From JBBQNJ01 sp038329845 (lineage in GTDB: Bacteria; Planctomycetota; Phycisphaerae; Tepidisphaerales; Tepidisphaeraceae), in assembly GCA_038329845.1 (NCBI GenBank), contig JBBQNJ010000097.1:1-15279 (forward strand): DNA of 15,279 nt. Reading direction: 5' to 3'. The number at the start of each line of letters is the position of its first letter. Positions within the stretch are counted from its first letter, which is position 1. This document shows, piece by piece, positions 1-7,673 of the stretch. The notes below the pieces were generated by a model that searched no databases, was not told the DNA's origin, and saw nothing but the letters and a program-made list of their open reading frames with translations. A program made the position numbers and the translations under genes.

Positions 1-1
1 A

Positions 2-262
2 ATGATGCTCACCCTTGCCTGCTGTCTCGCCCTCATCCCCGGCTTCGCCCGATCCGTTACGATCGAAGAGATCGCCAAGCACGGCCACGTCCTCACCCCC
101 GGCCGCTACGTCGGCGCGGAAGACGTCGAAGACGACGCCGAACCCTTCGCCGAGAAATACCCGCGACTGGTCGCGGAGGTGGAGGAACAGTTGGTGGAAG
201 GTGAACGACTGACGGCGATTGTCCGCGAGCGATTGAGCGGCGTCGTTGAAGAGGGGAACTGA
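2..262 (+). CDS. hsdM: Type I restriction-modification methyltransferase subunit HsdM, C-terminal end (partial)
   Basis: The reading frame runs in from the left edge, so only the last part is visible. The stretch with TIEEIAKHGHVLTPGRYVG, followed by an acidic segment (EDVEDDAEPF) and a charged terminal helix (VAEVEEQLVEGERLTAIVRE), is the typical C-terminus of HsdM. HsdM is the N6-adenine methyltransferase that binds HsdS and contacts DNA through its C-terminal helices. The stop TGA at 260-262 lies 3 bases before the hsdS start, so the two are co-transcribed and probably translationally coupled. The first dozen residues before 'IPGF' (LACCLAL) do not look like the usual lead-in of this family. 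The fragment may therefore already be rearranged at the window edge, but 36 bases are too few to decide. The ATG at position 2 is not a credible true start. Family assignment is by remembered motif similarity. Confidence 0.85.
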   Translation: MMLTLACCLALIPGFARSVTIEEIAKHGHVLTPGRYVGAEDVEDDAEPFAEKYPRLVAEVEEQLVEGERLTAIVRERLSGVVEEGN

Positions 263-265
263 ACG

Positions 266-1621
<1,356 letters not shown>

Positions 1622-1637
1622 GACAAGGCGCTCCATC

Positions 1638-2474
1638 ATGAAGCACGACGCCCGAGCTTATGCCCAGCACACTGCGGTTATCAGGGAGGCGCAACTTGCC
1701 GCATCGCAAATCGCACACGGCGTTACCGCGCTTGGCAAGGCGACTCATGCTCAGCCTGGGTTCTACACAGAGGCGTTCTTCGGGCTGTCGATTGGATTGG
1801 AAAGAATGGGCAAGCTAATAGTCTTGGCGGATTACGCCATTGAGCACAAGGGAGCGTTTCCTACCGATACGGAAATGAAAAAGATCGGTCACAATATCGA
1901 GGCGTTGTTGCCGAAGTGCGGTCTCATTGGAAACAAAGTGAATCCAGACCGGGAATACCGCGCTCGTCCGACTTCGCCCATCCATCAAGCCATAGAAAAT
2001 ACTCTTTCGCTCTTTGCGAAGCATCTTCGTTACTACAACCTGACGTACCTGTCGGGCGCGACGACGGATCGTCGGGATCCCATCTCGCTCTGGTGGACAT
2101 CGGTGTGCGAACCGATACTCGAAGTTCACTATTCTGAAAAAGCTCGGCGATTGGACGAGATCGACGCAGGTTTTATGAGCACACTCATGGACGGAAGCGC
2201 CTACGTCGTGCACACGTCGGAAGAAGGCGATCCGATCGGCGACTTTTCCACGTTCTATAAGCGTGGACGGGCTAACATCGTCGCACAAAAATACACGCGA
2301 CTCTATGTGCTTCAAATTGTGCGATGGCTTGCCTCAATCATTTATGAATTGTCGCACGAGGGCGCATACACACATCAAATATCCCCACTGCTCGGTTGCA
2401 ATGAGCCGTTCACGATCTTCTACAACGACGACCGAGATTTGAAGAAGTGGAAGAAATGGTCAATCTATCCTTGA
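1638..2474 (+). CDS. Unrecognised 278-residue protein encoded directly behind hsdS
   Basis: I do not recognise this protein. It starts 16 bases after the hsdS stop, with AAGG at 1625-1628 as a plausible ribosome site, so it is probably read from the same transcript. The frame is open further upstream, but that extension merely overlaps the end of hsdS in another frame. The N-terminal third looks mainly helical: residues 41-90 contain FYTEAFFGLSIGLERMGKLI and a later GHNIEALLPKCG. This loosely recalls HEPN-type helical bundles, but no convincing HEPN RNase motif is visible; the only R-x5-H, at 110-116, is in a Pro-rich context. Residues 220-240 (RLYVLQIVRWLASIIYEL) are an amphipathic helix. 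No signal peptide or clear membrane span was seen. The gene is visibly more AT-rich than its neighbours, suggesting separate acquisition. Its position in a Type I restriction operon suggests an accessory defence role, which is inference only. Confidence 0.8.
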   Translation: MKHDARAYAQHTAVIREAQLAASQIAHGVTALGKATHAQPGFYTEAFFGLSIGLERMGKLIVLADYAIEHKGAFPTDTEMKKIGHNIEALLPKCGLIGNKVNPDREYRARPTSPIHQAIENTLSLFAKHLRYYNLTYLSGATTDRRDPISLWWTSVCEPILEVHYSEKARRLDEIDAGFMSTLMDGSAYVVHTSEEGDPIGDFSTFYKRGRANIVAQKYTRLYVLQIVRWLASIIYELSHEGAYTHQISPLLGCNEPFTIFYNDDRDLKKWKKWSIYP

Positions 2475-2507
2475 TCAGCCCGGTAAGGGGCGGTGGGATT
2501 CGTCGGG

Positions 2508-2786
2508 TTAGGCGGCTTCGCGGGAGATGGGGACGAGTTCGCGTTCGCGTTGGGGGATGGCGAAGGTGAACAGGTCGGCGAACAACGTCGTCTCGACCGG
2601 GGCGGGGAGCATGAGCATGGGTGCGGGGATTGGCAGTGCGACGGGCACGGGCTGGGCGAGGGCAGCGGCACGGGCGGCTTGCATCGCTGCGAATGCGTTG
2701 CACGCGGCGTTGCGCTTGCGGTGCAGCCGGCCGTAGTAGCCAGGGTTCCGCTCGCGAAACTGGCGCTGCCGTTCGGTGTTGCTCAT
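2508..2786 (-). CDS. Small basic hypothetical protein beginning MSNTERQRQFRERNPGYYGR
   Basis: This is a 92-residue reverse-strand reading frame. The N-terminus (about residues 1-25) is rich in Arg, Gln and aromatic residues. An alanine-rich helix follows (CNAFAAMQAARAAALAQPV), then a Pro/Val segment and a C-terminal SREAA. From memory, short proteins with an 'R-x-R-F-R-E-R-N-P-G-Y-Y' head recur in planctomycete genomes, but no function is known to me. The ATG at 2786 was chosen because the recognisable head begins there; a start at 2822 would add 12 unremarkable residues. No strong ribosome site is visible. It is transcribed against the restriction genes and separates hsdS and its follower from hsdR, so hsdR is unlikely to share their transcript. 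The basic head could bind nucleic acid, which is a guess. Confidence 0.5.
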   Translation of the reverse strand: MSNTERQRQFRERNPGYYGRLHRKRNAACNAFAAMQAARAAALAQPVPVALPIPAPMLMLPAPVETTLFADLFTFAIPQRERELVPISREAA

Positions 2787-2955
2787 GGCGGGCGTGTTGC
2801 GGCCGTGGGTGAATTGCAGCATACGACCGTTTCATCGTCGCATAACGGCGATGACTTTAGCCGGTGGTGACGATTGGTGCGGCTGTGCCGCCGCGAGCGA
2901 TAAAATCGGGCGTGGGGGGATCGTTATCGCGGTGCAAATGGATGTGCGGGGGGGC

Positions 2956-3092
2956 AAAGTAACGGCTGGCATAACGAAAGTAACGGCTGGCATAACGAAA
3001 TCGTCTGCTTTCGTTATGCGAGAAGATGCTTTCGTTATGCGAGGAGATGCTTTCGTTATGCGGGGAGATGCTTTCGTTATGCGAGGATTAGC
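2956..3092. repeat. Tandem array of 21-bp repeats that reverses orientation in the middle
   Basis: Two units with AAAGTAACGGCTGGCATAAC start at 2956 and 2977. Four units beginning TTTCGTTATGCG start at 3009, 3030, 3051 and 3072, each exactly 21 bases apart. The two groups are the same repeat in opposite orientation, since GCATAACGAAA is the reverse complement of TTTCGTTATGC. At the switch point, 2990-3000 and 3009-3019 form a perfect 11-bp inverted repeat around an 8-base loop. Both strands stay open across the array and give heptapeptide repeats (FVMRGDA forward, RITKASP reverse), a consequence of the period being a multiple of three. Confidence 0.9.
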
Positions 3093-3419
3093 GCATGCGG
3101 TGTAAACCCACGCGGCCACGATGCAAAGCACTTGCGATCCGCCGCAAGCCACACTGCGATCAGGCTAGCGGTCGGATGGCCGCCCGGCGAGCAGGGCGCA
3201 TCGCACGCAAGCCGTTGCTGTGATGATGAAGCCGTTAACCGCTACGACCGCTTTCCGCGTCGCTATCGCCCATGCGGTAAATCGAGACAATGGCGGACAA
3301 AGGGATGTGCTGATGTTGCAAGAATCGAACGTAGAAGAATTAGCGACGGCGCGGCGTGGTGTTGGCTACACAGGGGAATCGCTGATGTGTCCGAGCCTTG
3401 GACAGGTCCGAGGCGATAT

Positions 3420-3444
3420 GTCCATTTTGGGTCGCAAAATGGAC
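3420..3444. promoter_or_regulatory. 25-bp palindrome upstream of hsdR
   Basis: GTCCATTTTG (3420-3429) and CAAAATGGAC (3435-3444) are perfect reverse complements around the 5-base centre GGTCG. It ends 45 bases before the chosen hsdR start. As DNA it could be an operator for a repressor of hsdR; as RNA it would be a 10-bp hairpin in the leader. No U-run follows, so it is not a standard terminator. It could also be one more dispersed palindromic repeat. Confidence 0.5.
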
Positions 3445-3489
3445 GTGTTCTGGGTGGGTAAGGGTTGATTGGGCATCGCGGAAAGCAGT

Positions 3490-6400
3490 ATGACGCACCT
3501 GACGGAATCCACTATCGAAGACTCCGCTGTCGCACGTTTCGGAGCGTCGGGGGTGCTAATGCGCCGCGGCACGGACATGGACGACGCCGGTGAACGCGTG
3601 GGCCCTTCGGCGGTCACACACACCACTACCGCGAAGTCCACCCTTGGCAAACTCAACCCGCACCTTCCCGCCGCGACGATTGACGCGGTCGTCTCCTCCC
3701 TCTCCCGGCCACCTCACCCCACCCTCATCGAGAACAACCGCTGGTTCCACGACCTGCTGACCAATGGCGTGCCGGTTGAATACAAAGACACGAAAACGGG
3801 CGAGTTGCGCGGCGGGCGGGCTCGGCTGATCGACTTCGACAACCCCGCCAACAACGACTTTCTCGTCGTGCGGCAACTCACGATCGCAGGTGGCACCGGC
3901 TTCCAGCCGGTGACCTCTCCAGGACAGCGGCAGGATGCCGCTGCCACGGGCAAGACGATCCGCCCGGACCTGCTGCTGTACGTCAACGGGTTGCCGCTGG
4001 TGGTGATCGAACTGAAGGACCCGGCGAACGCCGCGGCAGACATGAACATGGCGATCGACCAGTTCGGGCGCTACAAAGACACCGCGCCGGACCTTTTCGT
4101 GCCCAACCTGCTGCTGGTGGTGAGCGACGGGCTGCTGACGCGGGTGGGGAGCATCACCAGCTCTCACGCACGCTTCACGCCGTGGCGGGCTGGGAGCGCG
4201 GGGGTCCTCGCCCGCAACCCGAATGCGGCCGGGGACGGCCGCGCTCCCGGTGAGCCGACGCTGGAGGCGTTGATCCGCGAGTTGCTCGCGCCCGAGCCGC
4301 TGCTGGATTATCTGCGGTCGTGCGTGGCCTTCGAGGAGGACGAGCGCGGGAACATCGTCAAGAAGATCGCGGGGTATCACCAATTCCGCGCGGTGCGCAA
4401 GACGCGAGCGAGAGTGATCGCGGCGGTGAAACGTGGCACCGGCTTCCAGCCGGTGATGGATGCAGCTCAGCGGCAGGATGCCGCAGCCACGGGGAGTGGC
4501 ACCGGCTTCCAGCCGGTGATGGATGCAGCTCAGCGGCAGGATGCCGCAGCCACGGGGAGTGGCACTGGCTTCCAGCCGGTGATGGATGAAAGCCAGCGGC
4601 AGGATGCCGCTGCTACCCGGCTTCAGATTCGACAAGGTGCCTACCTCCCCCATTGGACACGTGAAGGTGCCATTTACGCCGTCACTTTCCGGCTGGGCGA
4701 TTCTCTCCCGCAATCCGTCGTACTTGCCTGGAAGCAAGAGCGCGAAGCGATCGTCCAACGTTCCATCGAGATGAACAGGCCGCTTACCCCTGATGAAGAG
4801 CGTCGAATCGAACATCTGTATTCGGAGAAAGTCGAAAGCTATCTCGATGCCGGCAGCGGCGAATGCTGGATGCGGCGTCCGGAGATCGCCGACCTCGTCG
4901 CCAAGGCTCTCAACCATTTTCAAGGGCAGCGCTATCGGCTGCTCGCGTGGTGCGTGATGCCAAACCATGTGCATGTGGTCTTCAAGCCCATGCCGGGGCA
5001 TACGCTGGCGGGAATCACCCATTCATGGAAGTCGTTCACGAGCAATGAGGCCAACCGCCGGCTCGCGCGGACGGGTGTGTTCTGGCAGAAAGAATCGTAT
5101 GACCACTTGATCCGAGACGATGAGGATCTGGCCCATGCGGTCACCTATGTGTTGAACAACCCGCGAGCGGCCGGGCTGGACGCGTGGGAATGGGTGGGGC
5201 GTGGCACCGGCTTCCAGCCGGTGACGGACGAAAGACAGCGGCAGGATGCCACTGCCACGGTGTTGAGCGAAACTCAGCGGCAGGATGCCACTGCCACGGT
5301 GTTGAGCGAAACTCAGCGGCAGGATGCCGCTGCTACGGGTCAAGGCGGGGTGGTATGGCACACGCAGGGATCGGGCAAGAGCCTGACGATGCTGATGCTC
5401 GCCGGCACGCTGGTGCGGGCGGCGGAGATGGCGAACCCGACGCTGGTGATCGTCACCGACCGCAACGACCTGGACGAGCAGCTCTTCGACACCTTCGCCA
5501 TGGGCCGGGCATTGCTGCGGCAGGACCCCGTGCAGGCCGACAGCCGCGAGCATCTGAAGAACCTGCTCGATCGCGCCTCGGGCGGCGTGGTCTTCACGAC
5601 GATCCACAAGTTCACCGAGAGCACGGAAAAGGACCCGGAGAAGCGCGCGATCAGCAGCCGTGCGAATATCGTGGTGATGGCGGACGAAGCGCATCGCAGC
5701 CAGTACGGATTCGTCGACGGCGGCGCGAAGTGGATGCGCGATGCGCTGCCGAACGCGACGTTCGTCGGATTCACCGGCACGCCGCTTATTCACACCGACA
5801 CGACGACGAAGGCGGTCTTCGGCGAGTACACGGATGTTTACGACATCCGGCAGGCGGTGGCGGACGGCGCGACGGTGCCGCTCTACTACGAGCCGCGGAT
5901 CGTGAAGCTCACGATCGACGAGAAAGGCGCCGAAGAAGGCGCGCGGATCGTCGCCGAGGCGGCGAAGGCAGATGAGAACGGCGAAGAGGCGGCCGAGAAC
6001 ATTCAGATCCCGATGGAAGCGCTGTATGGCGCCCCCGAGCGCTTGGAGCGGGTTGCAAAATTCATCATCGAGCATTGGGAGAAGCGCCGCGGCGCGATGG
6101 AAGGCAAGGCGATGGTGGTGACCATGAGCCGCGACATCGCAGCCCGGCTTTACGACCAGATCGCCAAACTCCGTCCGACCTGGGCGTCTGACGACGATGA
6201 CAAGGGCGCGATGAAGATCATCATGAACGAGGCCCTTGGGCCGAAGCGGGAGAAGGAGTCGGAGGAGGCCTACGAAAAACGTGTTGCACCCCTGAGAGTT
6301 CACGGGCGAACCAAAGCAAGGCGCAAGGCGCTGGCGGATCGATTCAAAGACCCGGCGGATGACTTTCGCCTGGCGATCGTCGTGGACATGTGGCTGACCG

Positions 6401-7638
6401 GCTTTGATGTGCCCTGCGCGCACACGATGTACGTGGACAAGCCCCTGGCCGGTCACAACCTGATGCAGGCGATCGCCCGGGTGAACCGCGTGTATGGCGA
6501 GAAGCCCGGCGGGTTGATCGTGGATTTGATCGGTTTGGCCGACCCACTGGCCGATGCGCTGGCGACCTACGCCAACGCGACCGGCGAAGACGAGAAGCCG
6601 ATCCGGGAGCTGCAGGACGAAGCGATCCCGGCCATGCGGTCGGCGTTCGAGCAACTGCGGGACTATTTCCACGGCTTCGACTACGCGGCGGCACTCGAGG
6701 CGCAGCCGATGAGCGTGCTGCGGATCTATCTGGGCGCGATCGATCACGTGCTGGACGTCAATCAAGCGGTGGGTGAGGAGACCGGCTGGAAGCGCTTCCG
6801 CGGGATGGTGAAGCGGCTGTCGACCGCGTTCGCGCTGGCGGTGCCGAGGGAGGAGACGAAGGAGATCGCGCCGCACCTGGCGTTCTTCCAGCGAATTGCG
6901 GCGATGATCCGCAAGCGACTGGCCGACGACGACGGACCTTCGGGCGGATCGGGCGGATCGGGCGGATCGGGCGGATCATCCGACATCGACGCGGCGGTTC
7001 GGCAGGTGATCGGGGATGCGGTGGATGCGGGTGAGGTGATCGACCTGTTCGCCGCCGCCGGGCTGGACGCACTAGGGGGGGCACGACTCGACATCCTTTC
7101 GGATGATTTTCTCCAGCGGGTCAGCGCCTTGGAGCAGAAGAACCTCGCGCTCGAGACGCTGCGAAAGCTGCTGACCGATCAGATCAAGATCAGCGAGCGG
7201 ACGAACCTTGTGCAGGCGATGAAGTTCCGCGAAGCGCTGGAGAAGGCGATGCTCGGCTACACGAACAAGCAGATCAGCACCGCCGAGATGATCGCGCAGC
7301 TGCTGGAGCTGGCGAAGTGGGTTCGCGAGGCGAAGAAGCACGGGCAAGAGTTGGGACTCGATCAAGAGGAGGTCGCGTTCTACGACGCGTTGGCCGAGAA
7401 CGGATCGGCCAAAGAAGTGATGCAATCCGATCAGCTGCGCCTGATGGCCCGCAAGCTGGCGGAGATGGTCAGAAAGATGCCCAAGCTCGATTGGACGCAG
7501 CGGGAATCGGTCCGTGCCGACCTGCGGCGCAAGGTGCGGCGGCTGCTGGCGATGTACGGGTATCCGCCGGATTTATCCGAGGATGCGACGCAACTCGTGC
7601 TGAAGCAGGCGGAGTTGTCTACGGAGGCGGGCCAATAA
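3490..7638 (+). CDS. hsdR: Type I restriction endonuclease subunit HsdR carrying an in-frame RAYT transposase and REP insertions
   Basis: HsdR is the motor and nuclease subunit of Type I restriction: it translocates DNA with ATP and cleaves it. The ATG at 3490 (MTHLTESTIEDSAV, a typical HsdR start with GGAAAG just upstream) is preferred over an in-frame TTG at 3469. The protein is 1382 residues, against about 1000-1060 for the family. Visible parts are: the PD-(D/E)xK nuclease with D160 in RPDLLLY and E174-L-K176; Walker A HTQGSGKS with K630; DEAH at 732-735; FVGFTGTPL at 758-766; MWLTGFDVP near 967-975; LMQAIARVNRVYG at about 991-1003; and a helical C-terminus. Extra material sits at residues ~134-153 (REP palindrome), ~235-253 (a second palindrome type) and ~315-616 (REP array, RAYT domain, REP array). 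All core motifs survive and no stop interrupts the frame. Whether the fused protein is made, stable or active cannot be told from sequence. Confidence 0.95.
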   Translation: MTHLTESTIEDSAVARFGASGVLMRRGTDMDDAGERVGPSAVTHTTTAKSTLGKLNPHLPAATIDAVVSSLSRPPHPTLIENNRWFHDLLTNGVPVEYKDTKTGELRGGRARLIDFDNPANNDFLVVRQLTIAGGTGFQPVTSPGQRQDAAATGKTIRPDLLLYVNGLPLVVIELKDPANAAADMNMAIDQFGRYKDTAPDLFVPNLLLVVSDGLLTRVGSITSSHARFTPWRAGSAGVLARNPNAAGDGRAPGEPTLEALIRELLAPEPLLDYLRSCVAFEEDERGNIVKKIAGYHQFRAVRKTRARVIAAVKRGTGFQPVMDAAQRQDAAATGSGTGFQPVMDAAQRQDAAATGSGTGFQPVMDESQRQDAAATRLQIRQGAYLPHWTREGAIYAVTFRLGDSLPQSVVLAWKQEREAIVQRSIEMNRPLTPDEERRIEHLYSEKVESYLDAGSGECWMRRPEIADLVAKALNHFQGQRYRLLAWCVMPNHVHVVFKPMPGHTLAGITHSWKSFTSNEANRRLARTGVFWQKESYDHLIRDDEDLAHAVTYVLNNPRAAGLDAWEWVGRGTGFQPVTDERQRQDATATVLSETQRQDATATVLSETQRQDAAATGQGGVVWHTQGSGKSLTMLMLAGTLVRAAEMANPTLVIVTDRNDLDEQLFDTFAMGRALLRQDPVQADSREHLKNLLDRASGGVVFTTIHKFTESTEKDPEKRAISSRANIVVMADEAHRSQYGFVDGGAKWMRDALPNATFVGFTGTPLIHTDTTTKAVFGEYTDVYDIRQAVADGATVPLYYEPRIVKLTIDEKGAEEGARIVAEAAKADENGEEAAENIQIPMEALYGAPERLERVAKFIIEHWEKRRGAMEGKAMVVTMSRDIAARLYDQIAKLRPTWASDDDDKGAMKIIMNEALGPKREKESEEAYEKRVAPLRVHGRTKARRKALADRFKDPADDFRLAIVVDMWLTGFDVPCAHTMYVDKPLAGHNLMQAIARVNRVYGEKPGGLIVDLIGLADPLADALATYANATGEDEKPIRELQDEAIPAMRSAFEQLRDYFHGFDYAAALEAQPMSVLRIYLGAIDHVLDVNQAVGEETGWKRFRGMVKRLSTAFALAVPREETKEIAPHLAFFQRIAAMIRKRLADDDGPSGGSGGSGGSGGSSDIDAAVRQVIGDAVDAGEVIDLFAAAGLDALGGARLDILSDDFLQRVSALEQKNLALETLRKLLTDQIKISERTNLVQAMKFREALEKAMLGYTNKQISTAEMIAQLLELAKWVREAKKHGQELGLDQEEVAFYDALAENGSAKEVMQSDQLRLMARKLAEMVRKMPKLDWTQRESVRADLRRKVRRLLAMYGYPPDLSEDATQLVLKQAELSTEAGQ
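3890..3948. repeat. REP-like palindromic element inserted in-frame in the HsdR nuclease domain
   Basis: The element begins GTGGC and ends GCCAC. Inside it are two 7-bp hairpins with 3-base loops: ACCGGCT-TCC-AGCCGGT and AGCGGCA-GGA-TGCCGCT. It translates as GTGFQPVTSPGQRQDAAAT. Ordinary HsdR proteins run almost directly from the 'QLTI/QFTV' strand into 'RPDL', so this looks like an insertion in a loop. It ends only about six residues before the presumed catalytic Asp160. Confidence 0.85.
4192..4248. repeat. Second type of palindromic element, inserted in-frame in HsdR
   Basis: GGGAGCGCGG (4192-4201) and CCGCGCTCCC (4239-4248) are a perfect 10-bp inverted repeat. Nested inside are GTCC/GGAC and CCGCA (4212-4216) with TGCGG (4224-4228), giving a long imperfect hairpin of 57 bases, which is 19 codons. 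It translates as GSAGVLARNPNAAGDGRAP. It sits between FTPWRA and PTLEALIREL, a variable linker of HsdR. It shares no sequence with the GTGGC-type elements, so a different repeat family entered the same gene. Confidence 0.75.
4433..4616. repeat. Three tandem REP-like elements on the left flank of the RAYT module
   Basis: Three copies of the GTGGC...GCCAC element begin at 4433, 4496 and 4559, exactly 63 bases (21 codons) apart. The first two are identical over the hairpins. The third is diverged: ACTGGCT in place of ACCGGCT, GATGAAAGC in the spacer, and GCTAC at the end. All point the same way and read GTGFQPVMDAAQRQDAAAT-type peptide in the hsdR frame. The 5-base joints between copies are short. 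Confidence 0.9.
4618..5200 (+). mobile_element. REP-associated tyrosine transposase (RAYT, HUH/Y1 type) domain embedded in HsdR
   Basis: HsdR residues ~377-571 match a whole RAYT protein. An N-terminal beta segment (LPHWTREGAIYAVTFRLGD) is followed by a charged helical region (RPLTPDEERRIEHLYSEKVE). Next come the metal-binding HUH motif MPNHVHVVF (His493, His495), then ITHSWKSFTSNEANRRL and GVFWQKESYDHLIRDDED. A C-terminal YVLNNPRAAGL follows, whose Tyr553 is the likely nucleophile. RAYTs nick single-stranded DNA at REP palindromes and are thought to spread them; REP arrays lie on both sides here, as in a normal RAYT-BIME unit. The domain has no good start of its own (the nearest ATG, at 4582, lies inside the third REP copy and lacks a ribosome site). 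It would therefore be made only as part of HsdR unless an internal start is used. The recognisable catalytic residues appear intact. Confidence 0.9.
5201..5336. repeat. REP-like element plus two extra half-elements on the right flank of the RAYT module
   Basis: One full element spans 5201-5258. Its right hairpin then repeats twice more with a 39-base period (AGCGG at 5237, 5276 and 5315), joined by TGTTGAGCGAAACTC spacers. The hairpins read AGCGGCA-GGA-TGCCACT or TGCCGCT. The periods are multiples of three, so the hsdR frame continues straight into GGVVWHTQGSGKS a few bases later. Confidence 0.9.
6940..6981 (+). repeat. 9-bp tandem repeat coding a Gly-Gly-Ser linker in HsdR
   Basis: TCGGGCGGA is repeated four times, followed by TCATCC, giving SGGSGGSGGSGGSS at HsdR residues 1151-1164. 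It lies between the helical region after the helicase core and the C-terminal helical part. Identical codon use in each unit points to recent slippage expansion. Confidence 0.9.
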
Positions 7639-7673
7639 AGACGCGCCGTCGGGCACGAAGACGCGATCAAGGG

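Larger units (their letters stand above)
2787..3489. other. Long gap before hsdR without a convincing gene
   Basis: This stretch holds a 21-bp repeat array (2956-3092) and a 25-bp palindrome (3420-3444), both listed separately. The forward frame 3220-3468 (82 residues, MMMKPLTATTAF...) is open but resembles nothing known. It ends across the palindrome and has no clear ribosome site, so I do not call it a gene. The remaining sequence shows no RNA gene. It presumably carries the promoter of hsdR, but I could not pick a convincing -35/-10 pair. Confidence 0.5.

Noticed and set aside
2956..3092. CRISPR array
   Set aside because: Units are contiguous 21-mers without unique spacers, reverse orientation halfway, and no cas genes are near. 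The same applies to the 8074 and 12257 arrays.
3220..3468. 82-residue forward frame just before hsdR as a small control protein
   Set aside because: No helix-turn-helix or known family, no clear ribosome site, and its 3' end runs through the palindrome; too weak to call.
4433..5336. Intein or group I/II intron as the explanation for the hsdR insertion
   Set aside because: No intein splice-junction residues (N-terminal Cys/Ser block, C-terminal His-Asn) or homing-endonuclease motif is seen. The domain is clearly HUH/RAYT and its flanks are REP palindromes, not intron structures.
5023..6876. 617-residue open frame on the reverse strand within hsdR, and similarly 3556-5022 (488 residues)
   Set aside because: Low-complexity Arg/His/Val-rich translations with no recognisable motif, exactly antisense to strongly supported hsdR motifs; shadow frames of high-GC coding DNA.
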